Part shown: one piece after another, positions 19,930-32,621 of the stretch
Layout of the letters: each line of letters begins with the position of its first letter
Numbering within the stretch: the first letter of the stretch is position 1
DNA from: Synaphobranchus kaupii
Lineage: Eukaryota > Chordata > Actinopteri > Anguilliformes > Synaphobranchidae
Length of the DNA stretch: 64,000 nucleotides
Assembly (NCBI GenBank): GCA_029718625.1
Contig: CM056380.1
Location: forward strand, 15,574,005-15,638,004
Direction: 5' to 3'
The notes under the pieces: generated by a model
Database searches by the model: none
What the model saw: the letters and a program-made list of their open reading frames with translations, nothing else
What the model was told of the DNA's origin: nothing
Translations under genes and position numbers: made by a program

Positions 19930-20880
19930 CTAGATCGAGTCTCCAAGCCTCCAACATAAATGAGACCACAGATAGTCATTTTAGCACTACAGGTGTGAAG
20001 GTCAGGTGCTTAATCATCTGATTAATAAACACCACTGCTGTAGAAACTGCAAGCCCAAGTAATTAGCAAAATAAATAAAAATCACACACCAATCACATCA
20101 CAAAAGAAAGTAATAAACTAACAAAGAAGGACAAAGTGCAAGATAACCACAACAGCTACTCCAGAAATGTTGTGCAATGCAACTTAGTAATTACCACAGT
20201 GTTACAGTAACTGTAAAAATGTGATTCTTGAGATGGCAAGTGTACGTGTTTATAAAATGGTCCATGGCTCTATTTGTAGCACTGGGCATTTTTCTTCACC
20301 TCAGGGAAAATGCTGTCCAATAAACATGATTAGTTTTTGCCATTAATATTTTAGTGCCTATTACTCAGTGGCAGATGGCAGAGGGATGGCTCTTCTATAT
20401 GTGCAGCGTCTTCTCAAAGCATCCAACAAAAGTAAAGCTGAGGGAATTGGGAAGCAGTTAGATTTTCCTCAGAGAAAGTCAAATGTATTTTTTGGGACAG
20501 AGATGTTGAATCAACGTTTGCTGACTGTTGTCACTTTCGTAAATTTGACTTGTGACCAGTTAAAATACCTACTGAGCTTGAGTCAGAACAGGAAGTGAAG
20601 CAACGGCATTATAAATAGGTATTACAATAAACAAGTACTGTTTTTGACCACAGTGTGGCAGTAGATCATTCCATTGACTGAAGAAGGTTAAGCTTTTGCC
20701 ATCTTGACTTGTTCTGTTGGCTGACCTGGTTAATCCTCAGGGGAAATGCTGAAAATCAATGTTAAGAAAAGAACCAAAAGTTATGTAGTAGATGATGGTC
20801 AGATAAAATATGTTAGCAATTGCCCTTAAGAGGTCTTATTAATAAATTGTTCATATTATCAATTTATCCAGATGGAGATT
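19930..20880. other. Intergenic, nothing recognised
   Basis: AT-rich sequence without a supported gene or transposon. Confidence 0.4.
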
Positions 20881-20886
20881 TGCATT

Positions 20887-20895
20887 TGTGTGTGT

Positions 20896-20942
<47 letters not shown>

Positions 20943-20990
20943 TTGTGTGAGTGTGTGCGTGTGTGTGTGTGTGTGTGTATGTGTGTGTGC
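20887..20990. repeat. (TG)n microsatellite
   Basis: Interrupted TG dinucleotide run of about 100 bases. Confidence 0.97.
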
Positions 20991-20999
20991 GTGCGCTGT

Positions 21000-21395
21000 C
21001 TCATTCATTATCAGCAGCCATTGATCGCACATTAAGTGAATGTGCTTTCAGTAGCCTGTCACAGCTTAGCGCTGTTGCCCTGCTGCTGATTGGTCTTCGA
21101 ATGCAGAACAGCAGGAAGCTCTGCAAACAGTGTGCCAGAGCAGCTCCGCTGTCTGATTAACGAGGCTGCAAATCGGCCCGTTTCATGATTAACGGCATTT
21201 CTGAGACAGCCAACACACACGACCAGGGAAACACAATGGTCGCTTTGTCAGGCTTCCGAGCCCAACTGCGCTGTTATCTTGAGAAATTATTCGCCTGTCG
21301 CCTAATCTTTATGGGGTGTCTGCCCTTGGCAGCAAGGGACCTCCCCGTGGATGTAATTACTGACACTAATTTTTCCGCTCCTGTCATTAGCAACA
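21000..21395. promoter_or_regulatory. Candidate conserved non-coding block
   Basis: A balanced-composition, non-repetitive stretch with several TAAT/ATTA cores and no ORF signature (for example CTGATTAACGAGGCTGC, CATGATTAACGGC, TGTAATTACTGAC, TGTCATTAGC). Teleost developmental enhancers often look like this. Conservation cannot be shown here. Confidence 0.25.
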
Positions 21396-22784
21396 TAAAC
21401 CAGGGGTGGGCAAGAAGACCCATATCTGATTCTAATGCACCAACCATAGGAAGAAGAATTGCATGTTCTCCCTTCACTCTGAAGATGCATACTGTGTGTT
21501 TTTGAGCAGGTGAACCACTACCTCCTTTTTATTGCTGAGCCTTTGTAGGCTCAACATACATTTTCTTTCAGTTTAGAGCAGGGTTTTCATCCTGTAAGGC
21601 CCATATGCTTTCTGTGGTCAGACCTGACACGTGACTGATGAACAAGGCAAACCGAAAGCTACTTTCATTTTTGTATCTTATTTACCCCTTGCGAACACAG
21701 TTTGAAACCATTATTACATTTTACTATTGAAATTTTTAAATATTTTATTTCAGTGTAACTCTGCTGGTTGACACTGCTGTAAATCATAAAACTGCAACCG
21801 TAATAACCAAAACTATTTTGCTTACAAAGAATGTGTCAGTGCGTCAATATTAGAGGGAACCTTCCCCTGGAAAATACACAAACTAAAGATTCAGAGGATG
21901 GTAAATTAAAAATACCTCTCATTTGGTTTGTGATTCAAAGTTTACTCTTGATGGGGGTTCTCTTTCAGCCAAAGGATAATTCTCTTTATATTCCATTTGG
22001 TTTGTCATTCAAAATAGACTGTTTTGGGGGTTCTTCAAAGGTGAGGTTTCTCTTTGAGCCTAAGGTTAATTCACATTGTGAGTAGGTATGCGACCATGTA
22101 GTACAACAGCATTGTAAATATATACACGTATAGTATATATGATGACAGAGGTTGAGCTGCCCACAGTTAACATATGTCAAACAAACTTGTTCTGCCTGTG
22201 AGTAGTGACCTCCATGTATGCTTTAAATCTTATCCATGGTGCATCTTGTGGGGGTAGCTGGAGTATTTCAGTTTGACTCAACCTGAGTTAGCTACATGAG
22301 CGATCACCTGGCGCGCCGTGCATTTGATCTCAGTCTTGGGTGCTTGTGTGTGCTTGTCGAGCTTCCTGGCTGTTGTTTTCCGTCAAGGTGGAGCTCAGTT
22401 GTGCGTGTTTATGTGCGCTTGCCTGCCTGTGTGGCTGTTGTTTTTTCGTCTGCTCCGCTCCACACTCAGTCATTCATCTCCGTTATGCTGTCACTGTCAG
22501 ATCTCCATCTGTGAAAACAGTAAACAATGCGAGCCACCTCCACTCCTGTGACTGATGCAGGCCCAGAACAGAGAACAGAGGCTGGCCGCCAGCTGCCTAT
22601 GTCCCCATGTAGGGACAACAGACCACATTTCCATTAATTCCACAGGCAACACAAGTGATGTTTACAACACGGTCCCAGCGTGTTGTCCGTTGTTAGTGAT
22701 CCAATCATGTAGCTTGGAAATACGAGACGCTAAGGGTCCTAAAACTCAAACAGATAAGACTGAAGACATTCCAGTCTGCCCTCT
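21396..22784. other. Intergenic, nothing firm
   Basis: A CAGGGGTGGGCAAG motif at 21402 resembles the end of the hAT MITE at 24335. No matching partner end was found, and no gene is supported. Confidence 0.4.
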
Positions 22785-23010
22785 TCCATTTTGCTTTGTG
22801 TCAGCAACATAGCTGCACAAAGGTAGAGCTCCATTTTGTCTTCCCCTTGTGCTAGCTACACAGCTACACAAAGGCGGATCTCCATTTTGCCTGTCCTTTG
22901 TGCCAGTTACCTAGCTGGACAGAGCTGGACCTTCATTTACTCCATTTTGTCTTCCCCTTTGTGCTAGCTACACAGCTACACGAAGGTGGATCTCCATTTT
23001 ATACTTCCCT
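22785..23010. repeat. Imperfect ~65-bp tandem repeat, about 3.5 copies
   Basis: Units contain CTCCATTTTGTCTTCCCCTT, GTGCTAGCTACACAGCTACA and CAAAGGYGGAT with substitutions. Confidence 0.75.
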
Positions 23011-24326
23011 TTTTCCACTCGCTTTCAAGCAGCTGCAGCGGCATCAGAAAGGCAGCGGAAAGAGACACACAACAACACAGGTTAGCTTGCCTACCGGCAT
23101 CTAACCGTAGAACGTGAATTGAGCTAACAACTTCGATTGAGGTGTTAGATCCAACCCATGGACAAAGACACAAACCATGCGACCAGGAGAAATTCCAACC
23201 AGGATCAGAAAGGCCAAAGGCGCTCTGGCCATCTACCTCATTGACAAGCTAGTTGTAATCAACTCACCGCGGACTTCAGTAAGACTGATCAAACATCCCA
23301 GGCACAGCTTAGGATTTTACCCTGAATTGTTATTGGTAATTTGATTGTATTCCCTTCACTTTGTACGATAATAATAGCTGTAACGTTGTTGCGCTGGCTA
23401 GCAAGTTAGCCGGCTGGCCTACCGTTTCATAGCTAATGTGGTAGTGCGAACTAACCCGAGCAGGCCTCGCTGGTTTGCTCCTCTATCCTAACATTTACTA
23501 ACATTCCTGTGATGTAGTCTCATTTTATCTTACTGTAGATATTATAATCCATAATAATCAAATGAGACTGATTTAATTTGAACATAACTTAGCAATAATA
23601 AGGGTAAACCTCATTATCCCTTAGTTATTGCCTATATTTCTGGCATCCCATGGAAGAGTTTATATATGTAAATTCCTTAGATTTATTGGGTGAAGACTGG
23701 TAAGATGGACATGTTTTATTTGTTTATCTCCACTGCTACCAAATGTATATGTAAACCCCTTGCATGAGTAATACTCCACATGTAAGAATATAGAGGCATG
23801 TTCCTTACACACATGCTCAAAACTGAGGCTACACTCCACACGCGGCTGTACAGTGACACAACTGTAAAATTCACAATACAGATGAAGTTAGTTCCGGTGT
23901 CTTACGACCTGGACACCTTGCTCCGACAGTTTGGGTAGATTTGTGCATTTACACCTGTCCCCTCGGTTAACTCACACTAAACGTTTTACAAAAATGTCAC
24001 AGGGAAAACAACTTTTCACTGTTTAAAAAGGGTTTGTCACTAGTCCTGTAGCCTACTTTTGCAAGGAGTTTTCACTCTATTGCTGTACATCTTATTACTG
24101 TAGCAGGGTGGAACAGACACGATCAAGAGTAAGCGGTTGGTGGACAGCAGCTCTTCAGTCATTTTTCAGCACGTTTACTGGACAGGGCGGGACGTGGCTG
24201 CTGTTCCAAGCCTCTGAGAATACTGAGGAGGATGGCCTAGTAGACATTTAGACTTCTGACATGTTCTGTTCACTAAATGTGCTGAAGGCTTAACAACTGT
24301 GTAGGGCTGCTGGGTGGCTCATCTTG
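23011..24326. other. Intergenic, nothing recognised
   Basis: No supported gene, RNA or transposon. Confidence 0.4.
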
Positions 24327-24334
24327 GACTTGAG

Positions 24335-24622
24335 CAGAGGTGGGCAACGAGGGCCGTATCCGTTTCTGGTTTTCATGCCAACTTCTGACCTTAATTACCT
24401 AATTAGCCCTAATATTTACGCCATCTGACATTTTAGGTACAATTCATAATAAGCGCATGAATGACAGCAGAAGACTTCTTGTGTCCCTATATGAAACATT
24501 TTAATGATCTAATCTACCAGTGTTGGTGTAAACAGCCAATTAGCTCATTTAGCTGGGGTAATTGGTGGGAACAAAAACCTGCATACACACCGGCCCTCCA
24601 GGACTGGAATTGCCCACCCCTG
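24335..24622. mobile_element. hAT-type MITE 1 (288 bp)
   Basis: The ends are CAGAGGTGGGCAACGAGGGC and, inverted, CAGGGGTGGGCAATTCCAGT. It is flanked by GACTTGAG (24327-24334) and GACTAGAG (24623-24630), an 8-bp duplication with one change, as expected for hAT. No coding capacity. Confidence 0.82.
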
Positions 24623-24630
24623 GACTAGAG

Positions 24631-25381
24631 CAGGGGTTCCCAAACCGGTCCTGGGGGACCCCTGTGTATGCTGGTTTTCGTTGCAACCACAGTTGAAATC
24701 CCAGAATTTTAACAAGCTGTTAATTTTTCTTAATTAGGTGCTTTTCATGTTTGGAGGAATTATTCGCCCTCTTGAGACTCATTATGTCAGAAATAGCTAT
24801 GCATGCCATGTAGAACAAACTCCCCATGTTCACGTTGTGCTTATTGTGCTATATTGCAACAATTACATTAAAAGAGGTTACAAAATAATGAATTTTCACT
24901 CAAATTAAAGAGTGAAGTGAATCAATAGGCTCCTAATTAGGTTGTTGAACACATGTGTTTAACTCAATTTTTTCTTTAAGCTTATTAACACAATGCAGGT
25001 TTGGCTCGTTATCATTTGCTTTGTGTTTGAATTCTTCATTATCTACGAAATGGTTAGTTTTAGTGGCCATGTGCCCACACTTTCACCAATTAGGAGCATA
25101 TTGATTCAAATCAGTTTTTAAATGGATCTGTTAAATAATTTTCTTATCTTTTTAAAATAATATAGCACAATAAGCACAATGTGAACATGGGGTGTTTATT
25201 CTACATGGCATCCATAGCTATTTCTGATATAATGTGGCTTTAGGGTGAATAATTCCTCCAAACATGACAAGCACCTAATTAAGAAAAATGAACAGCTTGT
25301 TAAAATTCTGGGATTGCAACTGTGGTTGCAACGAAAACCAGCATACACAGGGGTCCCCCAGGACCGGTTTGGGAACCCCTG
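24631..25381. mobile_element. hAT-type MITE 2 (751 bp, arms ~235 bp)
   Basis: Both ends read CAGGGGTTCCCAAACCGGTC inward and stay inverted copies for about 235 bp. It is flanked by perfect 8-bp duplications GACTAGAG at 24623-24630 and 25382-25389. The left duplication is also the right duplication of MITE 1. No transposase. Confidence 0.93.
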
Positions 25382-25479
25382 GACTAGAGCATGGATGAGC
25401 ACTGTGGTCTGCTATCAAATCTGTGCCGTCCCAGAGACGACTGTGACCGCAGCCCCACGAGGAGACATACGTACAGCTG

Positions 25480-25645
25480 GTCGTAGCTTTTGATTTCGTA
25501 GGTTTTAATTTCAACCCTAATTTGGCTCACCTGCGACCCGATTCTACTAATTATCAGCTCAGCGAGATCTCTAGCTGTTGAATGAGGTGTGCTTTGTTAG
25601 GGTTGGAGTGAAAACCTACAGGACGGTAGATCTCTAGGAATACAT
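25480..25645. repeat. hAT-like repeat fragment
   Basis: GGGTTGGAGTGAAAACCTAC followed by AGGACGGTAGATCTCTAGGA is the end segment of a common fish non-autonomous repeat. The opposite end was not resolved. Confidence 0.45.
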
Positions 25646-26059
25646 TTGGGGTCCACTGATGTAAAATATCCTTCACTGCACATAAAAAAACTGTCTGGGC
25701 CAACTGAAAACATACACCAAAATTGTAATAATATATTTTTTAAAACCCAGAAGGTGAACTATCCCTTTAACCGTGTAATTTTAACCCATTATCCACGTCA
25801 AAATGCTCTCATAAAACAAGTATTCAAAAGAAATAGCATCATGTTTTTTTTTCCTGAGTAAAAAATTATTTAGTTGTTTTGTTTGTTTGTTTGTTTTTTT
25901 GTAGGCCCATTGTCCAGAGTAAATCACCAGCCTGATCTTATTTATCTTGCTCTCTCTGGTGCTGAGCCACGTGGGCGACATAAGGAAACTCTTAAAAAAG
26001 GTATTTGGATGAGCAAGTGCATCTGATATTAAACTGCAATTAAGCACCCATCGTTATAG

Positions 26060-26330
26060 AGTGCAAAGGTTAATGGGCCTCATCAATATGGTCGTAAATA
26101 ATTGCGTATGTTTGATGGATCCAACTTGCGTACGAAATTCTCGTGTGATTCATCAAACTTGTGTCAATCACTGATCTGAGCGTAAATTTATTCGTAGGTT
26201 GATAAATCAGACTTGATCGTATATTAGGAAGTGTGTTCACATCATCATGAATTACCATACTCACACGCCCATTTTATTACCATATTTGACATGGCCACCT
26301 CCTTTAAAACGCACATTCCAACGTGGTTTT
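26060..26330. repeat. Harbinger-like end fragment
   Basis: GGGCCTCATCAATATGGTCG followed by repeated GATTCATCAAACTTG / GATAAATCAGACTTG motifs suggests a PIF/Harbinger-type non-autonomous element. Boundaries are uncertain. Confidence 0.4.
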
Positions 26331-26639
26331 CTCCAGTATTATATAGGCCATGGCAGGCAACAGGAAAGCAAATCATTTTTCTGTAAGGGTAAACTTGAAA
26401 TGCTTATGAATGAACATGAAAATTAAAGTTTGCTTATTGGGAGCGTTAGTAGTTGTGTGCAGCCTAGCACAAAAGCAGCTATGTGGCAGCCCAGCTAACA
26501 AAATTAGGTCCCCACAATGTCACCTGAATGTCTCGAAATGTCATCGGGACGTCGCCTTGACGGCTTTTTGTAGGGTTTTCTAAATGTTACGTGGACGTCA
26601 CAGAGAACGTTCCGGGGATGTTCTAGTAATGTCCCCCAG

Positions 26640-27160
26640 ACATTCATGCATTCTGCAGTGACATGCCATCCCATTTTTTGATTTTAAACAGGACAATGAC
26701 CCAAAACACACCTCCAGGCTGTGTAAGAGCTATTGGACAAAGAAGGAGAGTGATGGAGTGCTGCATCAGATGACCTAATCTAACACCCAGCCTAAACCTA
26801 AACACAATAGAGATGGTTTGGGATGAGTTGGACCGGAGAGTGAAGGAAAAGCAGCCAAGTGCTCAGCATATGTGGGAATTCCTTCAAGACTGTTGGAAAA
26901 GCATCCCAGGTGGCTACCTCATGAAGCTGGTTGAGAGAATGCCAAGAGTGCAAAGCTGGTATCAATGCAAAGGGTGGCTACTTTAAAGAATCTAAAATAT
27001 AAGATACATTTTGATTTGTTTAACACTTTTTTGGTCACTGCATAATTGCATATGTTATTTCATAGTTTTTATGTTTTTTAGTATTATTAAAAAAAAAAAA
27101 GTAAAAATTATGAAAATACCCTTCTATGAGTAGGTGTGTCCGAACTTTTGACTGGTACTG
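26640..27160 (+). pseudogene. Tc1-like transposase 3' fragment with right terminus
   Basis: Reads QQDNDPKHTSRLCKSYWTKK, containing the DNDPKHTS catalytic block of Tc1 transposases. Stops and frameshifts follow (for example after the HQMT segment). It ends at GAACTTTTGACTGGTACTG with TA at 27161-27162, a standard Tc1-like inverted terminus. The 5' half is absent. Confidence 0.9.
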
Positions 27161-27169
27161 TATGTATGT

Positions 27170-27535
27170 ACAGTATATGTGTGTTTTTGGGTATGTGTGT
27201 CTCTGTGCATGTACAGTATGCACTGTATACAAGTGTGTTATGCGTGTCTGTGTGTGAGCACGTGTGTCTGTGTATGTGTGTTTGTGTAGGTGTATGTGCA
27301 TATGTATATACTGTATGTGTACAGTATATATACCTGTATGTATATGTGTGTTTTTGTGTATGTGTGTCTCTGTGCATGTACAGTATGCACTGTATACAAG
27401 TGTGTTATGCGTGTCTGTGAGCACGTGTGTCTGTGTATGTGTGTTTGTGTAGGTGTATGTGCATATGTATATACTGTATGTGTACAGTATATATACCTGT
27501 GTGTATATGTGTGTTTTTGTGTATGTGTGTCTCTA
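27170..27535. repeat. TG-rich repeat with a duplicated ~178-bp block
   Basis: A TGTGTGTTTTTGKGTATGTG ... CTGTGCATGTACAGTATGCA ... CAGTATATATACCTGT block appears twice, at 27177 and 27347. Long open frames on both strands here come from the dinucleotide bias. Confidence 0.9.
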
Positions 27536-27589
27536 GCCCTTCTTCCTTCCCATTCTCTCTATCCTTCTCTTTAATCACCCCCCCCCCTC

Positions 27590-28300
27590 CGTTCTCTCGC
27601 CTCGCCTGTTGATTTTCATGACTCTGCGATGAATTCACTTTTCAGGGGCTCCTTTCTGCCCCCCGTCTCCCCTCAAACCCCCGGCAGTGGCATCCGTCAT
27701 CCTCAATCGCCCTCATTCATCACGGGCCAGGTCAACGGATGGACGCCGCAGCTTAGCAAACACCTCCAGGAATTTAGTGCTGTCGTCTTGATTTTTAATG
27801 TACTGCAGAGACTTGCCATTTCATCTGATAACAGTTCTCCACTGCAGGGCGGAAATGGGGAGGTCACCTCGGGACCCCCTGAATTCTTCAAAGGGAGAAA
27901 AACGCTTATTATTAACCCCCTGGAAACTCAACACAGAAGCTAATACGTGATGTTATGCGAGTGAGCGCCACAAACGCAGTCAGTCGCTGTTTGTTTGTTC
28001 CACTCTGGCTTCCCCCGGCGGTCCTTACTTCCAGAGAATTCCGCCATGCATACCGGGAGAGTATTTAAAACAAATGCTTCTAATGTGCTGTGAAATGCGA
28101 TATAGCCCATTGACTCAAGCCGCCGCTGACTTTCCGGGTATTGGTCCTGAAGCACAGGGTGAGCAGGTCAAAAGGGCTTCACAGAGCAGAACGAGCTCCC
28201 ACCACCAAAATACTTTTCCGGAATTCCTGTAGTTCTCTCCTGCTGTTGCTTTTAGCACAAAACTTAGTTGTGTGAGACCATAGATTGCATGCTGCATTCA
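27590..28300. promoter_or_regulatory. Unique-looking intergenic block, candidate regulatory
   Basis: Non-repetitive sequence of even composition without coding features, between transposon fragments. It might be conserved non-coding DNA, but no motif proves it. Confidence 0.2.
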
Positions 28301-28591
28301 AACTAAGGGTTAGTCAATGTATACGAATAACTTAAAACCTAACTGTTTGAATACTCCATGCAACATTCAGTGATTTGGTATGTGCTTGCTAGACATAACC
28401 ACTTAACCGCAGACCCCATTTATTTCCCCACAAATTAAAAAGAAGTTGGTTGGGATTCAACCGACATCTTTCCTTAGCTTTGACTAAACGAACTCCCCAC
28501 TGAGTAGAAAAACTGTTATGCTTGCATTTATTTTTTTGTCCAAATTAAGAACAAATGTTGACTTTATACGAGTCATTGTCCGAAGCACTAT

Positions 28592-29340
28592 ACACTGCCC
28601 TCCAAAGCACTGTTACAAAAGACAAGTAAAAAAAGGCTGTATAAAATAACACAGGTAATGCTACATACTATATGCTCAAATAATTATATTCTTTCATATT
28701 AATAAAATAGTTCAAATAAAATAGAAAAACAGATAATGGGAAATAATTATTTTCACAAAAAGATACGTACATGTCAAAATGATTGGCACCCTTGCTTTCA
28801 ATACGATATGCCCCAAATCTTCCCTATATCTACAGAGCTGCTTTCTATAGTGTTTTGACATTAGTGAACATATTACATGATCAAAGATCCTCCCTCCATA
28901 TAGAATCCAAATCCTTCAGATCCTTTGGTCTGTGGTTGTGAACTGCCCTCTTCAATTCAAACCACACAGGTCTGGAAACTGTGACGGCCATTGTAAAACA
29001 GGACTTCTGTGGTCAGTTCACCATTTCTTTGTTCCGTTTTGAAGTGCGCACGGGATCATTGCCTTGAGGGAAGATCCATTTGTGGCCAATTTGAGCTTGC
29101 TTGCAGGGGGATACCAGGTTTCTGGCCTAAATGCCTTGGTACTTGCTGAGTTCATGATTCCATTGACCTTATCAAGAGCCCTAAGATCTGTAGATGCACA
29201 ACAATATAACATAAAAGAACCACCTCCATATTTCACCATAGGGTTCACCATGTCCTTCTTCTGATGCCAAACCACCAGTGATGCATCTGGCCAAAAAGCT
29301 CAATTTTGGTCTCATCTGACCATAACACGTGGTTCTAATC
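28592..29340 (-). pseudogene. Second Tc1-like element remnant
   Basis: The minus strand encodes KKDMVNPMVKYGGGSFMLY and later KLKLATNGSSLKAMIPCALQ, parts of a Tc1 transposase. A left terminus-like TACACTGCCCTCCAAAGCAC is at 28590. The other end and the DDE core are degraded. It belongs to a different subfamily from the 26640-27160 piece. Confidence 0.82.
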
Positions 29341-30312
29341 TAATAAACTCAGCACTGGAACGTCAATGGGAACAGGGTGTAATTAGTATTGACCATTTTT
29401 ATAATAAAAACCATTGCTACCTGCTGCAACCCCTTAATCAAAGTTAAAACTGCCCAATATCTGGCAAGACTGTGAAAGGGGGATTGTAGTGTGAATGAGC
29501 TAAATATCACTGGTGTCTCTGTCAAATGCTGATACTCGTCTTCTTCTTCTCATTATCTCTTCTTTGGAAGTGCTTCTGAGAACTCCAAGAGTAGTTTTTT
29601 CTTATCAAAACACATTTATACAATGCTACTATTTATGAAAATGGAATACAATAATACATAAATAATTGCCACTTTCAGATATCACAATATAATACACTAC
29701 CTTGAAAATATTTGTTACATTTTCAAACAAGACCACATATTTACAGTATATTGCAGTATATTTCACTTTTGTAAGTGTACAGAGTGATGCCATTAAAGCC
29801 AGACTGAAGATTAATCATGAAATAAGTGGGATATTTTAAAACGTTTTTTTAAAATCAATAATATCTTCAATACATTTTGTATTCCATTTTCTTATTGAGA
29901 AACATACACAAGAAAGAGAGAGAAAAATATTTTGTTTGTGTACAGTAATTACAGCTCACAGTCTTTTAATGTTAGTAGCTAACTAATATTAACTACGTAA
30001 TATTAACCAATATTAACCACAACAATACATATTAACCATTAACAATAAATAGGCTCTGGAAATGTAAATTTGGCTTTGGGCAATATTTAATGTGTTATGT
30101 GTACCTGTGCATAGTACATAGCAATGTTGTCTTGAAATAAGTCCACAAGGGGATATTTTCAGACAAGGTAGAGGAAGGTGTCCAAACAGCTATTTATACA
30201 CTTCAACAAGGCCAAATAAATCATACTAGGGAGTCATACATGTTTATACAAGAATAGAATCTCTACACCACTTGACTGAAAATCGGAATGAAAGAGAATA
30301 ATAGTGTTTAAA
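29341..30312. other. AT-rich intergenic, nothing recognised
   Basis: Local TATTAACCA-type repeats at 29985-30045. No gene or identified transposon. Confidence 0.4.
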
Positions 30313-30590
30313 GCAGGGCCGGTCCTAAGCACAGGCGGTATAGGCGGTCGCCTAGGGCGCCATGACGCCAGGGGGCGCCAAGCCAAGATTGTATTATTTA
30401 TTTTTTTGTGGGGGGGATATATTTATACATATTTCATAGAATACTAAATATGAAAAAGTTGGGAACCCCCCCTCCCCTCCCAGATCCAAATATGTATGTT
30501 TTGAGAATTTGATAAATAAAAGTTAGTGGCCCCCCACCACGACTCCCCCCTCCATCCTTTTTTGGTTTTGCCCACTGTGATTGGAGGGCA
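30313..30590 (+). mobile_element. hAT-type terminus fragment
   Basis: CAGGGCCGGTCCTAAGCACA followed by GGCGGTCGCCTAGGGCGCCA is a typical end of a fish hAT family. The other end was not identified. Confidence 0.5.
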
Positions 30591-31213
30591 GAGTCAGGGA
30601 TCCGTTTCGATTTCGAAATTAGAACGGTCGGTTTTCAACATGAAGGTTCAACACCAAGACTTCTGGTGCACAGGGGATAAAAAGAAAAAAAGAGTAGGAG
30701 GAAAATACAGAGGTAAGTCTAATGACTGTGTGTTTATTAACATTGATTCAATCAAAGGTATAAAACTACCTAGCTAGCTTGGATGTAAGCTAACGGTACA
30801 CTCAACTAACGGTAGGCTAGGCTACGATTCGTATCACGACACAGTGGTCACGGTACAGGGAGGAGGTAATGTTAGGCTCTTCAAAACCGGCTGCTGTTTT
30901 CGGTATGATTTTTCGTTACATGGTTTTTTTGAATTACTATATTTAAAAAAAAAAGTTACTATATTTTAAAAAAAGAAGTCCAGATGTGGCTCATGGTGCA
31001 GTACAGACACGTCATGGGGTATAGCCAAGTAGCGAACTACAGCGAGTAGATTTGTTTTAAATTTTTTTATTAGAAGCACAAAGGTAATAATCACATTACC
31101 TTCATTAGGAAATAGAGTGATATCATATATAAACTGATATCGCGTCTTAACCCCCTTCCGCCGCATCATCTTACACGGGCGAAAGAAAAACTAATTTTTG
31201 CTCATGATAAGGC

Positions 31214-31440
31214 CAGTGTTGGGCAGTAGCGTCACTACAAGTAGCGAAGCTACTAGCTTAACTACATTTCCCAGTAGCGTGGTGGTAGCGTCACTATTTC
31301 CTAAATCAAATAGCTTTTTCAGTAGCGAAGCTGTTTTGTTGATCAAATAGCGCGGTAGCATACACAAAAGTTATATCGTTACATTTTCCCAAGCATTTCC
31401 CAAATTCAAGCACAAAGAAAAAAACTATATTTTAATCCAG
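31214..31440 (+). mobile_element. hAT-type terminus fragment with AGTAGCG repeats
   Basis: CAGTGTTGGGCAGTAGCGTC, followed by repeated AGTAGCG motifs, is the start of a widespread fish hAT-type repeat. The right end was not found. Confidence 0.5.
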
Positions 31441-32530
31441 TGAGTCAAAGTGTGACAATCAAGTCCTGCGTTCTCTGTTGGTTGGTTGAAATCGGGAAAT
31501 GGGCGGAACTTCAACCTGTAGTACCAAAGATCTCTGAGCGGCATCTTTATCTGACTGGCGCTCAGCCAATGTAGTTACTAGCTTACATGTTCCAACATCA
31601 TGGAGGAGGGGGAGGAGGTTTCGATGCTGGAGCAGGAGTCGCCTTGGCCATACCTTGACAAGTAGCCTACATGACTTTAACTGAAACAACAGAAAAAACC
31701 TACGTGTCTAGGTGCTTACTCTGCAGTCCGAAGATGAAGCTGCTCTCCACTTCAAAGACGTCCAACACAAATTTAAGAACGCATATTCAGGTGAGTGCCG
31801 ACCAAGGGGCCAAGACTGGGCTTTCGTTTTGAAGCTCACTTCCTGGTTGGGCTGGTAGCGGCAATTGTGCCTTTGCTCACTAGCGCCACTGCGATTGGCT
31901 GCAGTATAGGTCTTTCACCATGTAAGTCAATGGCAGCAATGTGGTCAAAATACTCTATAAATTTTAAATACTACAAAATTTTTCCCACAAAACTTTTTTA
32001 TTGCAATAGGTGCCTTTCCTTCATCTAATGCCTCTGCATGTGCTGATTTTTTTAAATATTGTGTCGTTTGGACAGGGTATTCACATTTGTTCAGGACCAA
32101 TCAGAGGGACAGGTTTAGTCCTCTTCGGCTCCACGGAGCAGGCGCAGTTTGTACAAACGGGCGGCGAAAAAGACTTCCGAGCTTCAATTCAGTTTTTACG
32201 AGACCGTGGAAAGGCAATGGGTGACGTCACAGTGGCTTTGTCCATGATCTATGGTGCCGACTAAGCTAGCTGTCATAGCTAGCCTAATGTTTCAATGAGT
32301 CTGCATATTAGCTATATGTTAGGTTCACGGTGAACCCGAACTAGGTAACCTAGTTAACGTTAGTAATAAGTGTAGGAAAAGACATTTTCTGACCGAAGAG
32401 AAACCGTCTTTCCGACGCACATTTTGAAAGGCTTCTCCTGTGTCGCGTGAATAAGCACCTCTTGTAAGCCATGTGTCAGGGTCCTGCCTCCTTCTGTGGC
32501 AGCTGTCTGAAGTTTTTTTGCAACTAGTCA
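31441..32530. other. Intergenic, nothing firm
   Basis: Several short ORFs without motifs. No gene is supported. Confidence 0.35.
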
Positions 32531-32531
32531 T

Positions 32532-32621
32532 TAAGGACTGATTCTGAATCAGCACTATGGAGCTGATTCCTATGGAGGCCATGGAAGCAGGTCCATGGTG
32601 CTGATCCAGAGTCAGTCCTTA
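32532..32621 (+). other. 90-nt hairpin, pre-miRNA-like
   Basis: TAAGGACTGATTCTGAATCA and GCACTATGGA pair with TCCATGGTGCTGATCCAGAG and TCAGTCCTTA across a ~30-nt loop. The differences in the stem are mostly G-U wobbles plus one A-C mismatch. It could be a short fold-back repeat instead. No expression evidence. Confidence 0.4.

Noticed and set aside
27035..27640. Several TG/CA-encoded frames
   Set aside because: Low-complexity translation of a duplicated TG-rich repeat.
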